Shown here piece after piece: positions 36,402 through 44,052 of a stretch of DNA of 64,000 nucleotides. Made by a program: the position numbers and the translations under genes. The stretch covers positions 3,238,981 to 3,302,980 of the forward strand of contig NZ_LN851186.1 of NCBI RefSeq assembly GCF_001243895.1, given 5' to 3'. Source of the stretch: Bacillus testis (GTDB lineage: Bacteria; Bacillota; Bacilli; Bacillales; DSM-1321). Position 1 is the first letter of the stretch. Each line of letters starts with the position of its first letter. The notes beneath the pieces were generated by a model. That model had not been told where the DNA came from. It did not search any database and saw nothing but the letters and a program-made list of their open reading frames with translations.

Positions 36402-37622
36402 TCATTGGCTTTGAGGCTCGCTGCCTATGATTCCCTTATTCTCCAAATCTCCAATCTTCTCATCAGAAAGTCCAAGCAGATGCTTGAGTACCTCCTCGTT
36501 ATGCTCACCGATTGTAGGTGCCGGGAATCGATGCTTTAAACGTTCACCTGATACTTTTAAAGGCCAACTTGGGTAAGCATGTTTTCCAACGTATTTCCGG
36601 TCCAACTCCTGGAACAGATCAGCCAGATAAGGATCCTTCTCCATTTCGTTCACATGGAGGACAGGACCTGCACTGATGCCGGCTTCTTGAAGAAGATTGG
36701 CAGCTTCATAGTGCTCGAGGGCGGACGTCCAACTTTCAATCAGCGAATCCAACTCATCCTGGTGGGCATATCTTTTCTGGAAAGTACTGAATTCATCCCT
36801 GGATGCCCAATCAGGATTGCCGATGGCTTCCTTGAATTTTGTCCATTCTTCTTCTGTGGATACAGCAATCGCAATCCAGGAGTTGTTTCCCTTGCTTCGA
36901 TATGCGCCATGGGGCGCATAATTAGGCTGTCTGTTTCCGTTTCTTCCCCAGCTTCTCCCGTTTAACGAAACATCAGAGATCGGCTGGCCCATCAGATTGA
37001 CGCAACTTTCTACCTGAGGCACTTCAACGAACTGCCCCTTACCTGTCCGGTTCCTGTATTCCAAAGCCGCCAATACGGCAAAAGTGGTATGAAATCCTGA
37101 AATCACATCCGCCACACCGGCAACAATCATAGGATTTTCGTCTTTATAACCATTCAACTGGGCAATACCCGATAGCATCTCGAAGGTAAAGGCAAAGCCT
37201 GGCTGGTCTTTATAGGGCCCCTCATTTCCATATGCCGGCATACTGAACATAATAATTTCAGGATTGATTTCCTTAAGGACATCATAGGTAAGCCCAAAAT
37301 TCTTCATAACACGGGGAGTGAAATTTTCAATGACTACATCGCTTTTGGCGACAAGTTCTTTGAAAAGCGTTAATCCTTCTTCATCATTGAGATTTAATGT
37401 TATTCCTTTTTTATTATGGTTGGCCGAAACAAATTGTGGCCCCAGTTCCCACCAATGATCGCCAGGCACCGACAATGTATATCGAAAGCCGTCAGGAGAC
37501 TGCACAGATTCTACTTTAATGACTTCTGCACCCTGAGCGCCCAGAAATGAGGTGCATAACGGCCCAGACCACCACATGGATAAGTCTAATATGCGAATTC
37601 CTTCTAAAGGCAAGGTTGACAT
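36402..37622 (-). CDS. Family III CoA-transferase (CaiB/BaiF)
   Basis: Protein of 406 residues, full length for the family. RILDLSMWWSGPLCTSFLGAQGAEVIKVE at the N-terminus, NHNKKGITLNL, IENFTPRVMKNFGL, and PAPTIGEHNEEVLKHLLGL at the end. The catalytic carboxylate position reads VEVPQVESC (Glu rather than Asp). Ribosome binding site GAGGTGG. Probably transfers CoA from a donor thioester to a pathway acid. It is the closest match in the cluster to the second half of the 624-residue transferase (shared MWWSGP/MWSGP and PRVMKNFGL). Confidence 0.92.
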   Translation of the reverse strand: MSTLPLEGIRILDLSMWWSGPLCTSFLGAQGAEVIKVESVQSPDGFRYTLSVPGDHWWELGPQFVSANHNKKGITLNLNDEEGLTLFKELVAKSDVVIENFTPRVMKNFGLTYDVLKEINPEIIMFSMPAYGNEGPYKDQPGFAFTFEMLSGIAQLNGYKDENPMIVAGVADVISGFHTTFAVLAALEYRNRTGKGQFVEVPQVESCVNLMGQPISDVSLNGRSWGRNGNRQPNYAPHGAYRSKGNNSWIAIAVSTEEEWTKFKEAIGNPDWASRDEFSTFQKRYAHQDELDSLIESWTSALEHYEAANLLQEAGISAGPVLHVNEMEKDPYLADLFQELDRKYVGKHAYPSWPLKVSGERLKHRFPAPTIGEHNEEVLKHLLGLSDEKIGDLENKGIIGSEPQSQ

Positions 37623-37658
37623 CTTTTTAATCCACCTCTTCCTGTCCGTCTTATGGAA

Positions 37659-38861
37659 TTAAATAATCCCTTCCTTTTGATAAAGGGCGATTTTTTCGTC
37701 AGAAAAGCCAAGTCTATTTTTATAGATTTCTTCATTATGCTCCCCTAGCAATGGAGCAGGATAATTGATTCTCCAAGGAGATTCCGACATTCTGTATGGA
37801 GCTCCCGGCTGCATGACACTGCCCATTACAGGATGGTCTACTTGTATAAAGAAATTGCGCTCCTTGTACTGGGGAATGGAAAGCATTTCTTCAAAGCTAG
37901 GGACATCAGTAATCGGCACTCTCCATTCCGAGCCTAATTTAAAAATTTCTTCTTTTGTATGCGCCATGAGCCAGGGATCGAGTCTTGCCTTAAATTCTTC
38001 TTTATGCTCAATCCTTTTGAACAAATCCATAAAACGGGGATCTTCGGCCCAATCATACATTTCGGTCATATAGCAAAAATCCTGCCAATGGCGCCCATGC
38101 AGAAGGGAAATCCCGATATAGCCGTCCTTGCATTTTTCTACGCTTGGTATCATCATATACCTCTCAATGTATTTTGCAGGAACAGTAGGATACGAATTTT
38201 GGACAGTTCTGTATGAAATAAGAAGCGCGCCGCATTCAGTAATGGAGATGTCGAGATGCTTTCCGGCTCCGCCTGGTTTCCGGCCCACAATCTCTGCCAT
38301 GGTGGACATGGCGGCAAATGTCCCGGCAATATACTCTAGCATCCTCAGTGATCCAGCCGCACGGACAGGCTCTCTATCGCTTTCCCCAATCTGGCCCATA
38401 TGTCCGCTCATTGCTGCCGTGATCATCTCCGTGGCTTTCATGTTCCTATACTTGCCCTGCTGCCCAAAATTTGAAATAGAAGTCATGATTAAACGGGGAT
38501 TTATACTTTTAAGCTCCTTATAGCCCAAGCCTAACCTTTCCATCACTCCAGGGCTGAAATTCTCAACTAAAATATCAGCTTCAGAGACCAATGTTTTTAT
38601 CATTTCTTTGCCTTGCCCCGTTTGTAGGTTTAGCGTTAGGCCGCGCTTATTATTATTGAGATAACCGAACAATCCGCTGGCATTCAAATCAAGTTCATCA
38701 TTTGGGAATGGGCCTTCCCATCTAGAGGGATCCCCCTTCTCTGGGCGTTCTACTTTAATGACATCAGCACCCATGTCGGCCAGCAATTTCGTGCAATACG
38801 GCCCGGCGATATGCCAAGATAAATCAATCACTTTTAAACCGGAAAGGGCTTGGTTTCCCAT
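37659..38861 (-). CDS. Family III CoA-transferase (CaiB/BaiF)
   Basis: Protein of 400 residues. Motifs: VIDLSWHIAGPYCTKLLADMGADVIKVERPEKGDPSR, NNNKRGLTLNL, VENFSPGVMERLGLGY, NFGQQGKYRN and PAPLLGEHNEEIYKNRLG. The catalytic position again carries Glu (LDISITEC). Ribosome binding site GAGGTGGAG. It is separated from the preceding dehydrogenase gene by about 120 bp containing a perfect hairpin, the largest gap in this half of the operon. Which acids it uses is unknown. Confidence 0.92.
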   Translation of the reverse strand: MGNQALSGLKVIDLSWHIAGPYCTKLLADMGADVIKVERPEKGDPSRWEGPFPNDELDLNASGLFGYLNNNKRGLTLNLQTGQGKEMIKTLVSEADILVENFSPGVMERLGLGYKELKSINPRLIMTSISNFGQQGKYRNMKATEMITAAMSGHMGQIGESDREPVRAAGSLRMLEYIAGTFAAMSTMAEIVGRKPGGAGKHLDISITECGALLISYRTVQNSYPTVPAKYIERYMMIPSVEKCKDGYIGISLLHGRHWQDFCYMTEMYDWAEDPRFMDLFKRIEHKEEFKARLDPWLMAHTKEEIFKLGSEWRVPITDVPSFEEMLSIPQYKERNFFIQVDHPVMGSVMQPGAPYRMSESPWRINYPAPLLGEHNEEIYKNRLGFSDEKIALYQKEGII

Positions 38862-38924
38862 TACTCCACCTCATGTCCTATAGAATGGATCGAAAATCAC
38901 AGTTTCTCGATTAGCAACGAAAGA

Positions 38925-38963
38925 TATCTTCTGAACCATCCGAATAGGATCGCTCAGAAGATA
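38925..38963 (-). other. Intra-operon hairpin
   Basis: TATCTTCTGA / TCAGAAGATA, 10-base perfect arms and a 19-base loop, in the gap before the CoA-transferase at 37659-38861. Weak U-run, so more likely an mRNA stability or partial attenuation element than a full terminator. Confidence 0.5.
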
Positions 38964-38981
38964 GAAGGGATCTGGGCACCG

Positions 38982-40145
38982 TCAAACCCGGCTCATCTCA
39001 TTTTCCTTCACAGAAGCCATTGATTGGCTGATAGTAGCCAAATGCACGGAAGGCGTTCCTAAGGACAATTGCAGATTCTTAAATCTCCGGAAGCAAAATT
39101 GAAGAGGATAGTCCATATCCAGTCCCATGCCGCCATGCAATTGATGGGCTCCTACCAGAACCTGCTGCCCTTCTTTGCTGAGATACGCCTTGGCAATCGA
39201 AATCTCCCTGGCTGCTGTAAGGCCTTCCCCCAATCTCCAGATTGCCTGATAGGCAGCCATTTTGCCTCCTTCAACAATCGTATACATATCGGCCAGGCGA
39301 TGCTGTACGGATTGGAAACTGCCGATTGGCCGGCCGAATTGGATTCTTTCTTTTACATAATCGCTTGTCACTTCAACCGCTCGGCGCAATACGCCCGCCA
39401 TCTCTATACAATTGAGAGCAGTGGCCATTTGAAGAACCTGCTGGCTTGCTTCCCAACCTCCATTTACAGTTCCGATGACATCCGCTTCAGAAACCATAAC
39501 TTGATTAAACTGGACTTCATGTAACCCATCCGGGCCAATCGATGGCGTTTCGGTTACTGTGATGCCCTCACGCTTCATATCGATCAGAAAAAGGGTTAAT
39601 CCTTCTTCCCCCGTCCCTCTATTGCTTTCCGTCCTTGCGAGAGTCAGCATATAATCAGCCGTGGCGGCAAAAGGAACAAATAATTTATTGCCTGACAACA
39701 CAAAGCTATCCCCATTCCTTTCCGCCTTTGCTGTGATATATCGCATATCATAATGGGCCTGCTGTTCAGAAAATCCGCCGGTAAAGGTGATTTTTCCTTC
39801 ACCCGCCAAGGGTAGCAACTCTTTCTTTTGCATCTCGGTACCGAATTGCAATAAGGGGAGAATCCCGTATGAAAGAGTGGGAACGAAAGGCGAAGGAAGC
39901 GAAGCCCATCCGGCTTCTTCCACTATGATGGCCAAATCCAGCATACTCCCTTCCATCCCGCCATATTCCTCAGGGATTGCCAATCCTAGAAACCCCAGAT
40001 CTGCAAGTTCTTTATATAAAGAGGGAGAATAGTGCATCTCGCTGTTCTCCATTGCTCTTAATTCAGCTACTGAGCATTTTTGCGCAAAAAATTTACCGGC
40101 TGTGCTTTTGAATTCTTCTTGAATATCATTTAATGAAAATTCCAT
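38982..40145 (-). CDS. Acyl-CoA dehydrogenase subunit, FAD-motif type without catalytic Glu
   Basis: Protein of 387 residues of the acyl-CoA dehydrogenase fold. It keeps the canonical C-terminal FAD/CoA motifs RIQFGRPIGSFQSVQHRLADM and HGGMGLDMDYPLQ. It has no Glu at either known base position: ATALNCIEMAGV where isovaleryl-CoA dehydrogenase has an LERLVL-type Glu, and LSLGTPSVHL at the usual C-terminal Glu. This is the pattern of the non-catalytic partner in alpha2beta2 dehydrogenases such as ChsE1-ChsE2. Expected partner: the dehydrogenase at 42776-43939. Ribosome binding site GGTGGGGG. Confidence 0.9.
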   Translation of the reverse strand: MEFSLNDIQEEFKSTAGKFFAQKCSVAELRAMENSEMHYSPSLYKELADLGFLGLAIPEEYGGMEGSMLDLAIIVEEAGWASLPSPFVPTLSYGILPLLQFGTEMQKKELLPLAGEGKITFTGGFSEQQAHYDMRYITAKAERNGDSFVLSGNKLFVPFAATADYMLTLARTESNRGTGEEGLTLFLIDMKREGITVTETPSIGPDGLHEVQFNQVMVSEADVIGTVNGGWEASQQVLQMATALNCIEMAGVLRRAVEVTSDYVKERIQFGRPIGSFQSVQHRLADMYTIVEGGKMAAYQAIWRLGEGLTAAREISIAKAYLSKEGQQVLVGAHQLHGGMGLDMDYPLQFCFRRFKNLQLSLGTPSVHLATISQSMASVKENEMSRV

Positions 40146-40163
40146 TGTCCCCCACCTCTTTCT

Positions 40164-40586
40164 TTACGTATTCCGCCGCTTGAATTTTGGAAGAACCAAA
40201 TCATCCGCTACTTCATCAATCACTAGTTCAACAGGCATTCCTATATATATATCTTCCGGTTCGCAATCGACCATATTGGACACGATTCGTACGCCTTCTT
40301 CCATTTCGACAAGTACGACCTCATATGGTACCTCAAAGCCTGGATGGACCGGCCGATGATAAACTACATAGCTATAAATGGTGCCTTTCCCGCTTGAGGG
40401 AACCCACTCCATGTCAAAACTTTTGCATTGGTTGCAGATTGGACGCGGAGGATGCATGTAGCTATGGCAATTCGCACAGCGCTGGAAATATAAATCCTTC
40501 TTTTCTTTCAGATAGTCCCAAAAAGGTTTTGTATCTACATCCATCATAGGACGCGGCGAGGCAAACTCTTTATTATATCGAACCAT
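40164..40586 (-). CDS. DUF35 OB-fold zinc-ribbon protein
   Basis: Protein of 140 residues: N-terminal helix (TKPFWDYLKEKKDLYFQRC), a rubredoxin-like zinc ribbon with CANC ... CNQC, then an OB-fold (GKGTIYSYVVYHRPVHPGF ... VEMEEGVRIVSNMV). DUF35 proteins pair with thiolase-like enzymes. In the cholesterol igr system the DUF35 domain of ChsH2 forms the aldolase complex with Ltp2. Here it is free-standing and its start lies 8 bp after the stop of the Ltp2-like gene, which supports the same partnership. Ribosome binding site AAGGGGG lies inside the end of the upstream gene. Confidence 0.92.
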   Translation of the reverse strand: MVRYNKEFASPRPMMDVDTKPFWDYLKEKKDLYFQRCANCHSYMHPPRPICNQCKSFDMEWVPSSGKGTIYSYVVYHRPVHPGFEVPYEVVLVEMEEGVRIVSNMVDCEPEDIYIGMPVELVIDEVADDLVLPKFKRRNT

Positions 40587-40593
40587 ATTTAAA

Positions 40594-41769
40594 TTACCCC
40601 CTTCTTAAAATGAGGCCGCTTGATGGAACGCCTGGCCCGCTCGTCACTAACACATGCTCTACCTGATCAACCTGGTTGGTCGATGTGCCTCTTACCTGAC
40701 GAACGCCTTCCGAAATCAAGTTCATTCCATGAAGATATCCTTCAGACATGAGGCCACCCGCAGTATTAATCGGCAGCTCTCCACCTACTCGAAGCCGGTC
40801 CCCTCCTTCACAAAAAGGAACGCCTTCCCCTTTGCCGACAAAACCCAGTGCCTCCAATTGCATAGGCACCAATGGACTGAAGGCATCATACAATTGAGCA
40901 ACATCAATGTCCTTCGGTGTGATCCCAGCCATCTTGAACAATTCTTTTCCATACGCTTCGATTTCTGGGAACTCAGCGATATCAGGACGATAATAGCTAG
41001 TCATTACTTCTCCGTTCGTCGCCATTCCCTGGACAGCACCGGAAATATAGGCAGGGCGTTGCTTTAGATTGCGAGCCCGTTCAGCAGTCGTGACAATCAC
41101 AGCAACGGCTCCGTCTGTACTCAGGCAGCAGTCATGCCGGCGCAGCGGTGCAACATTGATCGGAGAATCAAGATATTCTTCCATAGTAAGCGGGCGATCG
41201 TAGAACATCGCCTTAGGGTTGCGGTTCGCATGCTCGCGATTAACAAGCGCCACCCAGCCAAATTGGCCATCCTTTATTCCATATTTATGGATGTACCGCT
41301 GTGCAAACATGCCGTCCCAAGAGACAGGTGTAAGCAACCCGTAAGGATGATACATCCCCATATGGATGTCCGTAGATACACGGCTGGCATCAAAATCACC
41401 GTATTTGATGCCTGAAGCATCCCTGATTGATCGGACACATACCACGCAATCCGCGATTCCCGCTGCTACAGCGGCTACAGCATGTGTAACTGTTGCGCAG
41501 CTTCCACCGCCTCCATAGGGCGTTTTACTGAAAAATTTTAAATTAGGTATTCCAAGCGCCCGAACAATCTCAATCTGTTCAGAAGCTGTGTCGAGAGTGT
41601 AGTTGACCATTCCATCGATATCTTCCAATTTTAAACCTGCATCCTCAACAGCATCCAGAATCGCCTCTACTGCCATTTGCAATTCACTTCGTCCGCAATT
41701 GCGGCTAAACTCGGTAGCGCCAATCCCCACAATCGCCGTTTCATCCTGTTTAAATCTTCCCACAGACAT
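40594..41769 (-). CDS. Thiolase-fold Ltp2-like aldolase / lipid-transfer protein
   Basis: Protein of 391 residues in the SCP-x / Ltp thiolase branch. TAIVGIGATEFSRNCGRSELQMA at the N-terminus, YGGGGSCATVTHAVAAVAAG, DCCLSTDGAVAVIVTT, AQLYDAFSPLVPMQLEALGF and TAGGLMSEGYLHGMN. With a DUF35 partner next door it most resembles Ltp2, which performs retro-aldol cleavage of 3-hydroxyacyl-CoA rather than thiolysis. A Cys does sit near the usual nucleophile position (GSCATV), so a thiolase activity is not excluded. Its ATG overlaps the stop of the preceding MaoC gene by one base. Confidence 0.9.
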   Translation of the reverse strand: MSVGRFKQDETAIVGIGATEFSRNCGRSELQMAVEAILDAVEDAGLKLEDIDGMVNYTLDTASEQIEIVRALGIPNLKFFSKTPYGGGGSCATVTHAVAAVAAGIADCVVCVRSIRDASGIKYGDFDASRVSTDIHMGMYHPYGLLTPVSWDGMFAQRYIHKYGIKDGQFGWVALVNREHANRNPKAMFYDRPLTMEEYLDSPINVAPLRRHDCCLSTDGAVAVIVTTAERARNLKQRPAYISGAVQGMATNGEVMTSYYRPDIAEFPEIEAYGKELFKMAGITPKDIDVAQLYDAFSPLVPMQLEALGFVGKGEGVPFCEGGDRLRVGGELPINTAGGLMSEGYLHGMNLISEGVRQVRGTSTNQVDQVEHVLVTSGPGVPSSGLILRRG

Positions 41770-42215
41770 TACCCCCTTTCCGAATGTAGCGCCATAATCG
41801 CTTTGCCTATAGCATGATTGCCCAGAGAATTCTTGCCGCAGAACTCCACTTCCACTAAATGGTTTCCATCTTCCTCATACTTTTTTGTAATGACGCCTGT
41901 CATGGTCATTTTGTCGCCAGGATAGTTCGGCACTGCTAGCCGCAATGTGATTTTCTTTATTTCCCCTGTCGGTCCGGTCCAATCTGTCAAATACTTGCCG
42001 ATCAAGCCGTTCGTCGTGAGAATATTCATAAATACATCTTCTGCGGCTGCTTTACGGGCCGCATGATAATCGTGGTGGACTGCTTCATAGTCATGTGTGG
42101 CCGAAATGGCACCGCCGACAATCAATGCCGCTGTGATGTCCCGTTCTGCAACCGGCAACTTATAGCCTTCTTCCAATTCACTCCATAAAACAGTAGCTGG
42201 ACTTGAAATATTCAT
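41769..42215 (-). CDS. MaoC-like hydratase (ChsH1-like)
   Basis: Hot-dog-fold protein of 148 residues. The hydratase motif is in THDYEAVHHDYHAARKAA (Asp then His), followed by EDVFMNILTTNGLIGKYLTDWTG, as in ChsH1-type single-domain MaoC enzymes. It adds water to an enoyl-CoA, probably with the second MaoC protein as heterodimer. ATG 42215 is preferred to an in-frame ATG seven codons upstream because AGGGGG lies nine bases before it, and it begins two bases after the stop of the upstream MaoC gene (translational coupling). Confidence 0.9.
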   Translation of the reverse strand: MNISSPATVLWSELEEGYKLPVAERDITAALIVGGAISATHDYEAVHHDYHAARKAAAEDVFMNILTTNGLIGKYLTDWTGPTGEIKKITLRLAVPNYPGDKMTMTGVITKKYEEDGNHLVEVEFCGKNSLGNHAIGKAIMALHSERG

Positions 42216-42216
42216 T

Positions 42217-42744
42217 TCATGAGACCCCCTGTTCATTTGTTACAGCATGATAGGCCAAAATGGTGAAACTCTGTTTGCATACCACTTGGTTGCACTGATT
42301 GGTGAACGTATAGAGGAAAGTAACGAAGTATCCCGGCCCCCTGACCGTCTGCTTCTCCGGTGAAACTTTATCGACCGAAACCGTATAGGATATCCGGTCT
42401 CCAATTTTCATCGGCTCGAAGTATTCCTGGACTTGCTCCGTTGCCACGATGGATGTATATCCCGCTTTATTCAGTTCCCCGATCAGAAGTTCCATGGGAT
42501 TCGGCTGTCTGGCTGTCTTCGGCCATAAAGGGTTCATCGTGTATACCTGCACCTGCATAGGCGGGGCGATAATTTCTCCGTAACGGGACGACGCCGCATA
42601 CTGTTCATCGCTGTATAAAGGGTTCGTTTCCTGCATTACCTCACACCAATGGCGGATCATTTGGCTGCAAACTGCGTCTGGCCCTTCCACCACTTCTGAA
42701 TCAATGCCCATATATTTTTTAATTGTTTCTTCACTTAAGGCCAT
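42217..42744 (-). CDS. MaoC / FAS1-like dehydratase (ChsH2-like N-domain)
   Basis: Protein of 175 residues with a single FAS1-like dehydratase hot-dog domain: IRHWCEVMQETNPLYSDEQYA, IIAPPMQVQVYTMNP, and EYFEPMKIGDRISYTVSV. It corresponds to the MaoC part of ChsH2; the DUF35 part that is fused in ChsH2 is here a separate gene (40164-40586). Expected to pair with the MaoC protein encoded immediately downstream. Ribosome binding site GGAGGATGG. Confidence 0.9.
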   Translation of the reverse strand: MALSEETIKKYMGIDSEVVEGPDAVCSQMIRHWCEVMQETNPLYSDEQYAASSRYGEIIAPPMQVQVYTMNPLWPKTARQPNPMELLIGELNKAGYTSIVATEQVQEYFEPMKIGDRISYTVSVDKVSPEKQTVRGPGYFVTFLYTFTNQCNQVVCKQSFTILAYHAVTNEQGVS

Positions 42745-42775
42745 TTTCCATCCTCCTCTTTTTTAGCGTTTCATC

Positions 42776-43939
42776 CTAACTTTTTGGCAACCCTAGGCCA
42801 AACCGGGCAACTAAATCCCGCATGGAGTCATTTGCGCCCCCTCCAAAAAGGAATACAAGATGTTTTTTGGCAAATTCTTCGGCTTTTCCATTAAGCGGCG
42901 CCCATTCAGATCCTCTTTTCAACTGTCCTGACAATCCCATGATCTGCATGCAGGTGTCATAAACTTTCTGATGTAAGTCCGCAGCGAATACTTTATTCAT
43001 TGACGGCCTAAAATGGGCTGCCTTTTCATTGGCATGCGACCAGGCCGCTCTGTAATTCAGAAGCCTCAGCACTTCGATCTGGGCCTCCAGTTCTGCAAGG
43101 CTTTCCTTCACCCAAGGGTTTTCAATGACAACCATGCCATCCCTTTCATGCTTGCTCGCCCAGTCGCAGGTCTCATGAACCATCCGTTTCATTTTGGAGT
43201 AAGTAGAAAGCATCAGGCGTTCAAGGGACAGCTGCGTCGTAATGTATTGCCACCCCTTATTTTCCTCCCCAACCAGAGCATCAAGGGGAACGCGGACATT
43301 TTCGTAATAGCTAACATTTGTCCGCTCACCCATCAATGTCATCGGCGTGACAGAAACGCCTGGTGATTTTGTAGGGACAAGGAAAATAGAAATGCCTTTA
43401 TGCTTAGGAGCTTCCGGATCTGTACGCGCAGCCAGCCAGATATAATCCGATATGTGGGCATTAGTTGTAAAAACTTTCTGACCATTGATAATGTACGAAT
43501 CCCCATCTTTCACCGCTCTTGTCTGCAAGGAAGCAAGATCAGTTCCGGCTTGCGGTTCCGAATAGCCGACAGCAATTTCGATTTCTCCTCGCAAAATTTT
43601 TGGCAGAAACTCTTTTTTCTGCTTTTCTGTCCCCAATTTCATAATGGTAGGACCGACTGTTTCCAAGGTGATGAAAGGAATATTGACACCGGTCCGGTCA
43701 ATTTCCTCCAGAAAAATATACTGTTCAAGTGGCGTTCTTCCCTGCCCGCCATATTCCTTAGGCCATCCGATGCCCAGCCATCCGTCTCTCCCCATTTGGC
43801 GGATATATTCTTTCCAAAGCGGCCCTCCATCAGGGGTAACTCTCACTTCTTCCAGAAGTTCCGGAGTGATATGGCTGTCGAGATAGCTCCGTATTTCTTG
43901 CTTTAATTGATGTTGCTCTTCTGATAAATCGAAACGCAT
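42776..43939 (-). CDS. Acyl-CoA dehydrogenase subunit with catalytic Glu
   Basis: Protein of 387 residues. The N-terminal and middle domains are canonical (GWPKEYGGQGRTPLEQYIFLEE, VGYSEPQAGTDLASLQTRA). Glu240 in TTQLSLERLML sits where isovaleryl-CoA-type dehydrogenases carry the base. The usual RxQFGxxI FAD motif is absent: the region reads KHERDGMVVIENPWVKESLAELE. The C-terminus has FLFGGGANDSMRDLVARFGLG. The defects complement those of the dehydrogenase at 38982-40145, as in the ChsE1/ChsE2 heterotetramer. Ribosome binding site GAGGTGAT. Confidence 0.9.
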   Translation of the reverse strand: MRFDLSEEQHQLKQEIRSYLDSHITPELLEEVRVTPDGGPLWKEYIRQMGRDGWLGIGWPKEYGGQGRTPLEQYIFLEEIDRTGVNIPFITLETVGPTIMKLGTEKQKKEFLPKILRGEIEIAVGYSEPQAGTDLASLQTRAVKDGDSYIINGQKVFTTNAHISDYIWLAARTDPEAPKHKGISIFLVPTKSPGVSVTPMTLMGERTNVSYYENVRVPLDALVGEENKGWQYITTQLSLERLMLSTYSKMKRMVHETCDWASKHERDGMVVIENPWVKESLAELEAQIEVLRLLNYRAAWSHANEKAAHFRPSMNKVFAADLHQKVYDTCMQIMGLSGQLKRGSEWAPLNGKAEEFAKKHLVFLFGGGANDSMRDLVARFGLGLPKS

Positions 43940-44052
43940 AGTATCACCTCATTCATTGATTTGGAATTGCACAATCTATTGCATGGCAAGCCTGTCGGTA
44001 TCCTGATGGCAGTTCAACCTTTATAGGCAATAGTTTGCATTGCTGCCTCTTT

